Assembly: GCF_042408815.1 (NCBI RefSeq)
Contig: NZ_JBHOQR010000002.1
Coordinates: 186,001 to 250,000 of the forward strand
DNA: 64,000 bases
DNA from: Thermoflexus sp042408815
GTDB lineage: Bacteria > Chloroflexota > Anaerolineae > Thermoflexales > Thermoflexaceae
Reading direction: 5' to 3'
The translations under genes and the position numbers were made by a program. A model generated the notes under the pieces. The model did no database searches, had not been told where the DNA came from, and was given only the letters and a program-made list of their open reading frames with translations. How positions within the stretch are numbered: position 1 is the stretch's first letter; each line of letters opens with the position of its first letter. Below are positions 6,975 through 15,009 of the stretch, one piece after another.

Positions 6975-9707
6975 ATGGAGTTGTTGCCTCGCCTCATTGA
7001 GCTTGTGGACAAACTGGATCCCTCGGCGATCCCGGAGGCCATTCTGCGCACAGTCCTGGATGCGCTGGGCCTATCCACGGCCTGGATGTCCAGGATCGAG
7101 GATCCTCATCACGAAACCTTCTCATTGATCGCGGCGGTCGGGTTATCGCCAGAGCTGAAGACGGAAGGCCAGGCCCCCCTTCGCTGGTCGCCATGCCGTT
7201 GCCAGCGCATGATATTGCGTGGGGAGCTCCTGGAAGCCATATCCACGCTCCCATGCGAGCGCCTGGAAAGGCTGGGGCTGCCGGCTGCCCACCTGACGAT
7301 CCCCCTTCGCCTTCGGGACCATGTCTATGGCGTGATGAACTTCTTGATCCCTCCGGGTTTCCAACTGAAGGGAGACGCCCAGCAGACGCTGACTCTCGCA
7401 GGCCAGCTGTGTGGTGCGATCCTGGGATATCTTCATGCCCTTGAGCGGCTCCAGCGGCAATATCGCCGGCTTCATGATCTAAGCCACATCGCTCAGCTGG
7501 CCAATCAGTCCCTTCCTTTGGGAGAACTTCTCAACCGCATCACAAAGGAATTCGTCGTTCTGCTGGAGGGAGATCGGGGGGCTATCGCGTTGATGGCAGA
7601 ATCCAGCGATCACCTCCGGGTGGTGGCTGAATACAACCCGATCGGCACTCCCTCCGGCTTGGGGGTCACAATCCCTATCCCCGGCAACCCCTCCATGGCC
7701 TGGATCCTTCAGAACCGCCAACCGCTGCCCATCGCCGACGTGGCCAGCGATCCCCTCCTGGGTCCCGTGCGGCCCATCCTGTATGCCATGGGAATTCGCT
7801 CCCTCCTGATCATCCCCCTGGTAGTGGGCGATCGGGTCATCGGCACCCTAGGGATCGACAGCGTGAAACAGCCCCGGATCTTCACCCCCGAGGAGATCCA
7901 ACTGGCCGAGACCGTGGCCGCCCAGGTGGCCGGGGCGATTGAGCGAGCTCGCCTGCTGGACGCCGCCCAGCGACGAGCCGCCCATTTGGAGACCCTCCAT
8001 GGGATCCTTCGAGAAGCCACCGAGGCCCAGGATCTGGGTGCCCTGATGGATCGGGTTTTGAGCCGCTTGCGCGCCCTTCTGAACGTCCCAATCGGCGCCA
8101 TCTGGCTGGCAGGGCAAGCCATTCTCCATGGCCTGCCGGAGGAATTCGGTCTCCACAGCGCGGCGATCGCCCGCCAGGCAGGGCTGGAGCCCCAGGCGCC
8201 CCTGGCCGTCCCCGATTGGGCTGCCTTGCCCCCCGATCACCCTTTGCAAGCCATGCGAAACGCCATGGCCCGGTTTGAGATCCGATCCTCCCTCACCGTC
8301 CCGCTCCTCCGCGGCGCGCAACGGGTGGGCGGGCTCAGCCTGGCCGCTCGGGAGCCGCGGATCTGGCAGCCGGAAGAGATCGCTCTGCTTGAGGCCGTGG
8401 GGCAAGAGCTGGGGGCGGTCGCCGAGCGGCTGCAGCTGCTCCAGTCCCTTCGGGCCCAGACCACCCGTCTTCACGTGCTCTACCAGACGGCGCGGGCGCT
8501 GGCCCAGCTCCAGGATCTCCCCACCCTTCTGGGCCAAGCCGTGGAGGAGATCCTGACCCACCTTCCGGCTGATGGGGCCAACATCTACGTGATGGATGAG
8601 GAAGATCCCGACCAGCTCCGCGTCGTGGTGGAACGCGGTTTCACTGCCATCCCGGCAATCCGGATCTCCACCCGAGGAGATGAAGAAACCATCACCAGCT
8701 GGGTGGCCATGCGAGGCGAGCCTTTATGGGTGGAGGATTGTGCGCGCTATCCGTATCCTCCCGCTACTCGGCAGATCATCGAACGGGAAAGGATTCGGAG
8801 CCACGCGGCGCTCCCCCTATGGCGAGGATCCGAACGGGTGGGGGTGTTGCATGTGATCTGGCGGACGCCCCAGACGTTCGATGCGGAGACTCGGGAGCTT
8901 CTCCAGAGCCTTGCGGACCTGCTGGCGACAGGCATACAGAGCGCCCGGCTGCTGCAGCGGACCCAGCGTCAGGCCCAGGAGCTGGCCGCCCTCAACCGGG
9001 CCCTTCATGAGGCGCTCCGCCTTCGGGAGGAGATGATCCAGAACGTCTCCCACGAGCTGCGCACTCCTCTCGCGGTCGCGATGGGTTATCTGGAACTGCT
9101 GGCCGAAGGTGCCCTGGGCCCCCTGAACCCGGAACAGCTGGAAGCGATCACCATCAGCCGGGAACGCCTGGGGGAGCTGCATCGGTATGTGGAACTGCTG
9201 CTCACCCTGCAAGTGACCCGCGCGGGGGAGCTGGCCCGCATCCCGCTGGATTTGAAACAGCTGTTGAAGGAGATCCTTCACCGCTGGAAGACCCGCCTGG
9301 ATCCAGGACGCTATCAGATCGTGACCGCCCTGCCTTCTGAAGAAGTATGGCTGATCGGGGATCCGGAAGGATTAATCCGGGCGATCGGAGAGGTGCTGGA
9401 CAACGCGGTGAAATTCTCGCCCCGGGGAGGGACCATTGAGATCGCCCTGGAAGTGGAAGGAAGCCAGGCGCACTTGTGGGTCCGGGACGAAGGAATCGGG
9501 GTCCCCATGGAGAATGTGGAGCGGATCGGAGAGCCCTTTTATCAGGTGGAGGGAGGCACCACGCGGCGGTTTGGAGGGATGGGGATCGGCCTGGCGGTCG
9601 CCCGCGCCGTGGTCGAAGCCCATGGCGGAAAGCTCTACATCCGCCCTCGCTCCCCTCAGGGAACCGAGATCCTCCTCACCCTGCCCCGGGTCCAGCCTGC
9701 ATCATAA
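6975..9707 (+). CDS. Soluble multi-GAF sensor histidine kinase
   Basis: Cytoplasmic two-component sensor of 910 residues with no membrane segment. Four GAF-like domains run approximately over residues 15-155, 185-330, 350-500 and 520-670, followed by a short coiled coil, HisKA with the phospho-accepting His693 in NVSHELRTPL, and an ATPase domain near 790-905 with N box LDNAVKFSPRGG, G1 DEGIGVP and G2 GGMGIGLAVA. The first GAF contains CRC and a later Cys, which could bind a cofactor or sense redox, but this is speculative. The start ATG at 6975 follows GGAGGG by 6 bases; an upstream in-frame ATG at 6912 has no ribosome site. No response regulator is adjacent, so the partner is unknown. Confidence 0.9.
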   Translation: MELLPRLIELVDKLDPSAIPEAILRTVLDALGLSTAWMSRIEDPHHETFSLIAAVGLSPELKTEGQAPLRWSPCRCQRMILRGELLEAISTLPCERLERLGLPAAHLTIPLRLRDHVYGVMNFLIPPGFQLKGDAQQTLTLAGQLCGAILGYLHALERLQRQYRRLHDLSHIAQLANQSLPLGELLNRITKEFVVLLEGDRGAIALMAESSDHLRVVAEYNPIGTPSGLGVTIPIPGNPSMAWILQNRQPLPIADVASDPLLGPVRPILYAMGIRSLLIIPLVVGDRVIGTLGIDSVKQPRIFTPEEIQLAETVAAQVAGAIERARLLDAAQRRAAHLETLHGILREATEAQDLGALMDRVLSRLRALLNVPIGAIWLAGQAILHGLPEEFGLHSAAIARQAGLEPQAPLAVPDWAALPPDHPLQAMRNAMARFEIRSSLTVPLLRGAQRVGGLSLAAREPRIWQPEEIALLEAVGQELGAVAERLQLLQSLRAQTTRLHVLYQTARALAQLQDLPTLLGQAVEEILTHLPADGANIYVMDEEDPDQLRVVVERGFTAIPAIRISTRGDEETITSWVAMRGEPLWVEDCARYPYPPATRQIIERERIRSHAALPLWRGSERVGVLHVIWRTPQTFDAETRELLQSLADLLATGIQSARLLQRTQRQAQELAALNRALHEALRLREEMIQNVSHELRTPLAVAMGYLELLAEGALGPLNPEQLEAITISRERLGELHRYVELLLTLQVTRAGELARIPLDLKQLLKEILHRWKTRLDPGRYQIVTALPSEEVWLIGDPEGLIRAIGEVLDNAVKFSPRGGTIEIALEVEGSQAHLWVRDEGIGVPMENVERIGEPFYQVEGGTTRRFGGMGIGLAVARAVVEAHGGKLYIRPRSPQGTEILLTLPRVQPAS

Positions 9708-9920
9708 AGCCGCGCAAGGGGCCATTGCAACCGATAGCGATCCGGCTCCCTGCATGTCCCCCCACAGCGGATAGAAGCCCATCCTCTCGACCCAGCGGCG
9801 GAGATCCTGCAGCAGGCGCGTCTTGCCAATCCCGGCCTCGCCCGCGATCACCCTGCATCGCCCAACGCCGGCCTGAGCGGAGCGCAGAGCTTCCCCCGGA
9901 TCACCTGTTCGGCCTTCTAC
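9702..9920 (-). pseudogene. Remnant of an AAA_16-type ATPase (Walker A region)
   Basis: On the minus strand a frame open from 9920 to a stop at 9702-9704 encodes GDPGEALRSAQAG, then VIAGEAGIGKTRLLQDL, the P-loop typical of ATPase domains in large LuxR, SARP or cyclase-like regulators (GEAGIGKT). It begins after a stop codon with no start and ends about 40 residues past the P-loop, so only a shard remains. It overlaps the last codons of the histidine kinase tail to tail. The remainder up to 10037 shows nothing I recognise. Confidence 0.6.
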
Positions 9921-10037
9921 TCAATCAGGACGGGAGTCTGCATTTGCATGGCCCCTCCATGGGGAACCGCCCCGGCCTCTGGAACCCGGCGATCCCGAAA
10001 TTGCAAAAGGGCTTCCCACCCACTTCTCGGGAATGGC

Positions 10038-10526
10038 ATGATCCTGGGGGCGCTTTTCCTCGTGGCCTTCACAGGCGGTCTGGCCGGGCTCTGGAGCTTC
10101 CGGGCGGATCTGGTGACCACCGCCGGCATTCAGGAGCGATTGCGGCGCCTGATGGCCGGGACCTGGATCATGGCTTTAGTGGCCTGGCTCACCGTCCTCA
10201 CCGGCACCTATATCGTGTATCCATGGTATCGAGCAAAGCCCCCGGAGGGAGCGGATCTCTCGCTGTATCCTCGAGCCTATCTCCTTAGCCGCCCGGAGCT
10301 TCGGCTCTGGCACACCTTCGGAATGGAATGGAAAGAGCACATCGCGTGGGTGGCCCCCATCCTGGCCACGGCGGTCGCCTATTTAGTCGCCCGCTATGGT
10401 CCCCACCTCGCCCATGAGGACCGGATCCGGCGGGCTCTGATCGTGCTGTTCACCCTGGCCTTTGCAACAGCGGCAGTAGCGGGGCTTTTCGGAGCCCTCA
10501 TCACCAAGGCGGCTCCCATTCGGTAA
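10038..10526 (+). CDS. Membrane protein of unknown function, four predicted helices
   Basis: The 162-residue product begins with a hydrophobic segment (ILGALFLVAFTGGLAG) and contains three more, with WHTFGMEWKEHIAW between helices 2 and 3; two His there could bind heme or metal, though I cannot show this. The start at 10038 is chosen because it precedes the first helix immediately; the frame extends upstream through arginine-rich, shadow-like sequence. It lies 22 bp upstream of another small membrane protein, so the pair probably forms a complex. I do not recognise the family. Confidence 0.7.
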   Translation: MILGALFLVAFTGGLAGLWSFRADLVTTAGIQERLRRLMAGTWIMALVAWLTVLTGTYIVYPWYRAKPPEGADLSLYPRAYLLSRPELRLWHTFGMEWKEHIAWVAPILATAVAYLVARYGPHLAHEDRIRRALIVLFTLAFATAAVAGLFGALITKAAPIR

Positions 10527-10548
10527 TCCCCGGGACAAGGAGGGCAAG

Positions 10549-10881
10549 ATGATGGCGTCGACCCAGCGGGTTCCCAGCGGCGTCGCCGCCGCAGCGGTTC
10601 TGGCGGCCGGCATCGGCACCTTCGTGCTTGGGCTGAACACCACCCTGGCGGAGGCCAGCGAAGGCTTCGCGAACGCCCTGAAGTGGTATCCGCCGGCCGG
10701 GCCTCTCAGCGGGAAGACCACCCTGGCTGTCCTGATCTGGCTGATCGCCTGGGCCATCCTCCACCGCTTGTGGAAAGATCGGGAGCTTCCCTTCCCGCGG
10801 ATTTTCGGGATCGCCCTGGTCCTGATCGGCCTGGGGCTTCTGCTGATGTTCCCACCTTTCTGGGAGCTGTTCGCGGAATAA
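10549..10881 (+). CDS. Small membrane protein of unknown function, three predicted helices
   Basis: The 110-residue product has an N-terminal helix that could act as an uncleaved signal anchor, a segment ALKWYPPAGPLSG outside the membrane, and two further hydrophobic stretches. The start follows AAGGAGG by 5 bases. It is co-oriented with and 22 bp from the four-helix protein; I infer a two-gene operon with a shared membrane role. No family recognised. Confidence 0.7.
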   Translation: MMASTQRVPSGVAAAAVLAAGIGTFVLGLNTTLAEASEGFANALKWYPPAGPLSGKTTLAVLIWLIAWAILHRLWKDRELPFPRIFGIALVLIGLGLLLMFPPFWELFAE

Positions 10882-10966
10882 GCCAGGTGGGGAACCCGGG
10901 GAACGGGGAGCTCCCGAGCCGCTCTTCTCTGCCAGGGAGATCCGACGGGCGTGGGCCCGCAGGCCC

Positions 10967-11005
10967 GAAAACAATCTGGGGGCCGGAATCCGCTCCGGCC
11001 CCCAG
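10967..11005 (-). terminator. Intrinsic terminator on the minus strand
   Basis: A perfect 12-bp stem CTGGGGGCCGGA (10976-10987) with its complement at 10994-11005 and a 6-base loop. On the minus strand it is followed by ATTGTTTTC, a short T-run. It lies after the monooxygenase remnant on that strand and may be that gene's old terminator. It could also stop the plus-strand membrane-protein operon by the stem alone. Confidence 0.6.
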
Positions 11006-11092
11006 ATCGCCGCCCCCCGGATGGGTTCGAATCGTCATCCCTTCGGAAACTCCTGGCCCAGCCTGGCCTTCTCCCGCGGGGCCTTCCCCGCC

Positions 11093-11395
11093 AGGTTGGG
11101 GCAGGAGCAGCTTCATGCTCCGCCACTGCGCACGAGGAAAGGAAAGCCCCAAGGCCTTGAAATCCTGGCCTGCAAACGGATCGCCGGCACCCAGGCCTAC
11201 TTCCAATCGGCCCGCCGAAAGAGCATCTACCGTTGCCAGCTGGGCCGCCAAGAGCTCCGCTGGCCTCAGCCCATGGATCAGTGCGAGGCAGCCGATCCGA
11301 ACCCGGGAAGTGCTATCCGCTAGAGCAGCTATTGGATTGTGCCCTGTTTTCTCATCCCGCCTCTGGCCTAGATGCGGAAGACGTTCAAAACGCCT
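11093..11395 (-). pseudogene. Remnant of a luciferase-like (F420-type) monooxygenase
   Basis: A minus-strand frame reads TGHNPIAALADSTSRVRIG, then RPAELLAAQLATVDALSAGR and LEVGLGAGDP, matching the region of bacterial luciferase-like oxidoreductases where '...AATLDxLSGGRLELGLGAG' is diagnostic. There is no start upstream and the frame loses similarity after SFPRAQW near 11120. The gene is therefore an internal fragment. A strong minus-strand stem with T-run lies about 90 bases downstream. Confidence 0.6.
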
Positions 11396-11428
11396 CGAGT
11401 GGCTGCCCGAAGACGGAGGACACCGGGA

Positions 11429-11434
11429 TATAAT
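11429..11434 (+). promoter_or_regulatory. -10 element of the tRNA-Leu gene
   Basis: Perfect TATAAT ending 7 bases before the tRNA 5' end, so transcription would start at or next to the mature 5' end. No good -35 box is seen at the expected spacing. Confidence 0.55.
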
Positions 11435-11441
11435 AAAAGAG

Positions 11442-11524
11442 GGGCCGGTGGCGGAACAGGCAGACGCGCGTGGCTTAGGACCACGTGGGGAAGACCCGTG
11501 CGGGTTCGAATCCCGCCCGGCCCA
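11442..11524 (+). tRNA. tRNA-Leu (anticodon TAG)
   Basis: Acceptor stem GGGCCGG (11442-11448) pairs with CCGGCCC (11517-11523) and A at 11524 is the discriminator; CCA is not encoded. The anticodon stem CGTGG/CCACG flanks loop CTTAGGA with anticodon TAG at 11476-11478. A long class II variable arm (TGGGGAAGACCC region) and T arm GCGGGTTCGAATCCCGC are present, as expected for leucine. It reads CUA and by wobble other CUN codons. Confidence 0.97.
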
Positions 11525-11679
11525 CTACCTGCAGAGAGGCTGGGCCCTCCTGTCTGAGGTCTGAAGGGCTTCGGGAACGGGAAAAGGAAGCGAAATCCGT
11601 TCCGGGATGGCGATCAGCTCAGCCAGGTTCCTCGCAAGCCCCCCGCTGCGCCACCCGTGTTCGAAACCGCAAGGCTCCG

Positions 11680-11880
11680 CTAAGAGGAAGCCGAAGCCTC
11701 GGTCTCGATCTCCCGAATCAGCCGCTCGATCTCCACGCCATATACGCGCGCCGCATCGGCCAGTGTCTCCAAACCTGCCAGGACGCACACCGGGCACCAC
11801 ATCCCCCAGCGAATCAGAACCTCCCGGGATCGGGGATAGCGTTCCATCAGCTCTTCGATCGACCAGTCCCCCCGGATCAT
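11680..11880 (-). CDS. DUF1858 domain protein
   Basis: A 66-residue protein matching the DUF1858 pattern: WSIEELMERYPRSREVLIRWG, then CPVC, then LETLADAARVYGVE. The CxxC could be redox active or metal binding. DUF1858 proteins often lie near hybrid-cluster-protein, NnrS and Fnr-type genes linked to nitrogen oxides. Start has GGAGGG just upstream. It is the last gene of a minus-strand group after the Crp/Fnr regulator, 27 bp away. Confidence 0.8.
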   Translation of the reverse strand: MIRGDWSIEELMERYPRSREVLIRWGMWCPVCVLAGLETLADAARVYGVEIERLIREIETEASASS

Positions 11881-11907
11881 CAGCCCTCCATGAAAGCGCT
11901 CTCCCTC

Positions 11908-12678
11908 TCATGATCGGCAGCCTTCCTTACTCCCCACTTTGCGCCCGGACAAGGAGAGAGGCTCCAGCTCCTCGGCCAGGGCGACCAGCGCGTGGGGTTC
12001 CCGCAGCACGATCCGGCGTCGCCCCAACCGCACCCAGCCCGCCCGTTGCCAGCGGTTCAAGAGCCGACTCACGGTGTGCAGGCGAGTCCCACAGAGCTCC
12101 GCCAGCTCCTCCCGGCTCAGGGGCAACACCAGCTCGATCCCCTCCTCCGTCCGCCGCCCCAGCCGGGCGGCCAGCCGCACGAGCACCCGGGCCAGCCGGC
12201 GCTCCACCCGGAGGACGCTTACCTCCAACAGCCGGCGATGCGCCTCATGAAGCCGCTCGGCTAGAAGGCGCAAAAGCCGCAGAGCCACCCCGGGATGACG
12301 GAGAAGGAATTCCCGAAAGGCCGCTGCAGGGATCCACAGGGTCTGGCAGGGAGTCATGGTCTGAGCGGAGGCCGGATAGGGCTGGTCCGCAAAGAGCGCG
12401 ATCAAACCCAGAGGCTCCCCGGGGCCCACCATCTGAACGACCACCTCCTGCCCCGCCGCATCAGTCTGGGTGATCTTCACATATCCTTCCAGCAGCATAT
12501 AGAGGCCTTCTGCCGGATCGCCCGCCAGGAAGAGGAAGTGTCCGGTGGGCCATATCCGCCACACCCCATCGCGGATCAGCCCCCTGAGATCATCCGTCGG
12601 AACCTCTCGGAAGAGCGGATGCGCACAGAGCGTCTCCAGGATCCGGGATTCCGCGGTCCCCGGCTTTCCCCTGCCCAT
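11908..12678 (-). CDS. Crp/Fnr family transcription regulator
   Basis: A 256-residue DNA-binding regulator. Residues about 20-135 form a cyclic-nucleotide-binding-type beta barrel (FLAGDPAEGLYMLLEGYVKI; GEPLGLIALF), followed by a long dimerisation helix and a winged helix with LSREELAELCGTRLHTVSRL near 195-215. There is no N-terminal Cys cluster of Fnr type, so the signal is probably not an iron-sulfur cluster; heme or small-molecule sensing is possible. The ATG at 12678 has GGAGGGG 8 bases upstream; an alternative ATG at 12714 also has a purine-rich site. Context with DUF1858 and an NnrS-like membrane protein suggests control by nitric oxide or redox. Confidence 0.88.
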   Translation of the reverse strand: MGRGKPGTAESRILETLCAHPLFREVPTDDLRGLIRDGVWRIWPTGHFLFLAGDPAEGLYMLLEGYVKITQTDAAGQEVVVQMVGPGEPLGLIALFADQPYPASAQTMTPCQTLWIPAAAFREFLLRHPGVALRLLRLLAERLHEAHRRLLEVSVLRVERRLARVLVRLAARLGRRTEEGIELVLPLSREELAELCGTRLHTVSRLLNRWQRAGWVRLGRRRIVLREPHALVALAEELEPLSLSGRKVGSKEGCRS

Positions 12679-12849
12679 CGCGGTGCCCCTCCATCGCGTC
12701 GTTCGTCCCAACATTTCCCCCCTCTGAGGACTCGGGATTCCCTCAGGGGGGTTGCCCCGCTTAGGAGTGGTGAGGATGGGTTCGGCCGGAATGAGGACAA
12801 TGGCCCCATCCTCGCCAAAGCCCAACCCGAAAACGCATCACGACGGGAC

Positions 12850-12867
12850 GATGACAAGTTTATCATC
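12850..12867. promoter_or_regulatory. Palindrome upstream of the Crp/Fnr gene
   Basis: GATGA-N8-TCATC, a 5-8-5 inverted repeat 170 bases before the regulator start, in the gap below the membrane protein gene. Spacing resembles sites bound by dimeric regulators; binding is unproven. Confidence 0.35.
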
Positions 12868-13011
12868 CCCGGCCGGGGATCCGATATGGGCCATCCGCCT
12901 TCCTGCATGTTCCCCGGAGGTCTGAGAGGCCAAACAGGTCACTGGAGGCCATGGAAAACCCATGGGGCGCGTCTTCCGCGCCCCATGCCCGTGAAAAGCC
13001 TCCCCGACGGA

Positions 13012-14094
13012 TCAATCGATGCCCGGAGCCGGAGCCCTTCGCCCTGCCCGGATCGCCCGGGCCATCAAGAGCAGGAACAGCAGGATCGCCACGCCGTTCA
13101 GCAAACCGCCCCACCGTCGAACCTCGAAGATTCCCCCCAGATCTCCGATCAGACGAACGATTAGGGAGAAATGAAGGAAGAAAAGAGGAAAGTAAAGTAA
13201 ACGCGAGAAAAGAAGGTGGATCCGCAGGATAGAGGGGAAGATGATCAGGGCATGGCCAAAGATCATGGAGAACACGAACCCGACCAGCACCGCGTGCAAC
13301 TGGGCATCGCGGAGCGGCCCGGCAAGGGCCTCACCGGGGAGCCATTCCAGCACCCCGCCGATCCCCAACCAGACGTAGCCCGCAAGCATGCAAATCGCGA
13401 TATAACGCACCTGTCCGTGTTGACGCACGGTGTGGCGGGCGATGTCATACCGGGCCAGCCAGGTGGCCAAGGCCAGCCAGCCCAACCCCAGGATCCGCCG
13501 GCCCCATGCCGGGAGGGCCAGCCCCAAGATCGGCCCCAGAAAGACCATGGCCACGCCCCCCCAGAAGGGCCCAGCGGCCTCTCGCCCCCGCGGGATCACC
13601 CGCGCGAGCTCCAGCCGTTCCCCCACCACGGTCAGCACCAGAAACGCGGTCCACCACGGCGCCGCCTTCGACAGCGAATCGCTCCCCAGCCAGATCAGCT
13701 GGCCGAGTCCCCACATAGCGGCCCCCAGCCCCAAGACCCCGATGGATGGATCCGCGTGCTGTCGGGCCGCATGGATGAAGAAGGCCGTCAGCACGGCCGC
13801 GCTGCTCAGGAACAGGCCGGCGCTCAGATCCGTCGGCGGCATCAGGAGCAACGTGAGACTTCCCAGGGCCGCCAGGATCGGCGCGGCCCAGGACCAGCGG
13901 GGGCCGAGGACCGCCCGCTCGAGGGTGATGAGAGTGCCCAGGAAACCGGAGATCATTAGCGCGCCATGGGCCCCCGGCCAGCTTGGGTTGGGCCGGGGAA
14001 GCTCCCACCCGATCCGAATCCAGCCCGCTCACAACCCCGCGAGCAACGTCAGAATCCCCATCCACATGAGCGGAAACCGCATCCGCAAAGGCAT
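13012..14094 (-). pseudogene. Polytopic NnrS-like membrane protein interrupted by in-frame TGA
   Basis: From ATG 14094, preceded by a perfect AGGAGG at 7 bases, the frame reads MPLRMRFPLMWMGILTLLAG, Leu, then TGA at 14029-14031, and continues in the same frame for 338 codons with about ten hydrophobic helices. Conserved-looking His lie in HGALMISGF, ARHTVRQHG, QLHAVLVGF and MIFGHALIIFP. The arrangement recalls NnrS or heme-copper-like membrane proteins, but I cannot confirm the family. The TGA falls where hydrophobic sequence continues, most simply a TGG to TGA change. Translation could restart at ATG 13956, which has no good ribosome site. Alternatives are readthrough, selenocysteine, or a sequencing error. 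Likely linked to the neighbouring Crp/Fnr and DUF1858 genes. Confidence 0.65.
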
Positions 14095-14180
14095 GGAGAT
14101 CCTCCTGCCTTCGGTGGATCACGCATCCCCTTCCGCCCGCCGAGCCTCTCTCGATTCTGCAGCAATCCGCTGCACTTTCT

Positions 14181-14194
14181 TTGATTCAGAACAA
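14181..14194. promoter_or_regulatory. FNR-like box upstream of the NnrS-like gene
   Basis: TTGATTCAGAACAA differs by one base from TTGAT-N4-ATCAA. It lies 87 bases upstream of the ATG at 14094, and a Crp/Fnr regulator gene is nearby, so it may be its operator. Inference only. Confidence 0.4.
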
Positions 14195-14265
14195 GCAAAG
14201 GGACCGGTACCAGGTTAAGATACCCTGGATGGCCGGATCGACAGCGAGATCCGGGGAGGAGGGAG

Positions 14266-14340
14266 ATAATCGCCAAGCGGGATCGGCCGCGAGTGGTCGT
14301 GGTGGGCGCCGGATTCGGCGGGCTGTGGGCCGTGCGAATT
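14266..14340 (+). pseudogene. N-terminal shard of a type II NADH dehydrogenase-like flavoprotein
   Basis: After AGGAGGGAG near 14256-14264 the plus strand encodes RPRVVVVGAGFGGLWAVR, the dinucleotide-binding start of NDH-2 family enzymes. Similarity stops abruptly at 14340, where an unrelated glycosyltransferase remnant begins. No intact ATG is in place. Only about 25 codons survive. Confidence 0.55.
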
Positions 14341-14351
14341 CCCTGTAAAGA

Positions 14352-14757
14352 TCAAAGTGGCAGGGTCTCGTGGAACCGGCCACGGTCGGAAAAATGCCAG
14401 TCCACTCCATTCGGGATAACGGTCAACGACGCCCAGCCATCGGGAGCCATGCAGCGCAGGGCTGCCTCCCTCGTCTCTTCGAGCAGGCACAAACCCAGGC
14501 CCCGGGACGTCTGACTCGGTGGCTGGTGCGGCTGGAGCTGGCCCGAACCCGACGGTTGGAAGCCTGGTGGCTCTCGACGTTCCCCCGGATCTTGGTGACC
14601 TCGAGGAAAGAGGCGGCAGTCCACCACATCGAACACCAGACGGTCCACCGGGACCTCCCGGGCGAACCCGGCGCCCCGAAGGGGCTCAACATGCACCACG
14701 TCCCACGACTTCCGGAGGGACGCGGGGAGGTGCGGGAGCTCGAGGAGCCACCCTGCG
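14352..14757 (-). pseudogene. Glycosyltransferase remnant (GT4 type) with inverted middle segment
   Basis: On the minus strand, 14757 to about 14620 encodes RKSWDVVHVEPLRGAGF and VFDVVDC, the N-terminal half of a GT4-like enzyme. Next, 14462-14619 carries the middle of the same protein on the opposite strand: RLFEQAQTQAPGRLTRW, then VRLELARTRRLEAWWL and PRILVTSRKEAA. Then the minus strand resumes with REAALRCM and LTVIPNGVDWHF, the hallmark nucleotide-sugar-binding region, to a stop at 14352. The order A - inverted B - C shows an in-place inversion. The C-terminal domain is missing, so the gene is dead as it stands. Confidence 0.6.
14462..14619. repeat. Imperfect inverted repeats bounding the micro-inversion
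   Basis: Arm 1 at 14462-14483 starts CTGCC and ends TTCGAG; arm 2 at 14600-14619, read on the minus strand, starts CTGCC and ends CTCGAG, with similar pyrimidine-rich centres. Each arm can be read as protein of the glycosyltransferase on either strand (RLFEQ one way, REAA the other), as expected if recombination between the arms flipped the 116 bases between them. Confidence 0.5.
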
Positions 14758-15009
14758 GATCGATACTGGGATCCACTGGTCGCCTACTGGCGATCCCGCG
14801 GGGTGAACTGGGCATTCATCGCCCAGCCATATTTCTCGGGTCGGGAGTTCGCCTTCCCGACAGAGATCAACGCGGGGCGCTTCTTCACTACCACGTATTT
14901 CTACACCCGAGCGAGCTGTAACATGCCGTATTACATAATCCAACTGGCCTTCGATGAACCCCTCCCGGACCTTCCGTCTTACAACGCGCTCCCTGTTAGC
15001 GAATCCCCG
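14758..15009 (+). pseudogene. C-terminal fragment of an ATP-grasp protein
   Basis: Plus-strand frame with RSRGVNWAFIAQPYFSG, PTEINAGRFFTTTYFYTR, NMPYYIIQLAFDEPLPDL and YNALP, matching the C-terminal part of carbamoyl-phosphate-synthase-like ATP-grasp enzymes (pattern TEINxGRFFTT). No start, P-loop equivalent or N-terminal two thirds are present. It joins the glycosyltransferase remnant directly at 14757. Similarity is lost after 15003. From 15010 to 15263 the sequence has a helical, Arg/Glu-rich frame (about 15117-15236) that I do not recognise. Confidence 0.55.

Noticed and set aside
11021..11040. Sequence GGGTTCGAATCGTCATCCC resembling a tRNA T arm
   Set aside because: No acceptor, D or anticodon arm at the right distances; it lies beyond the end of the monooxygenase remnant.
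10706..11251. 181-codon minus-strand frame as an intact gene
   Set aside because: Only its first ~45 codons resemble a monooxygenase; the rest is low-complexity shadow across a terminator and a plus-strand gene.
12714..12825. Longer N-terminus for the Crp/Fnr regulator from 12825
   Set aside because: The additional residues are not like any family member; ATG 12678 has a good ribosome site.
14029..14031. TGA as a selenocysteine codon
   Set aside because: No convincing SECIS hairpin just downstream and the position fits a Trp in a membrane helix; kept only as a remote alternative.
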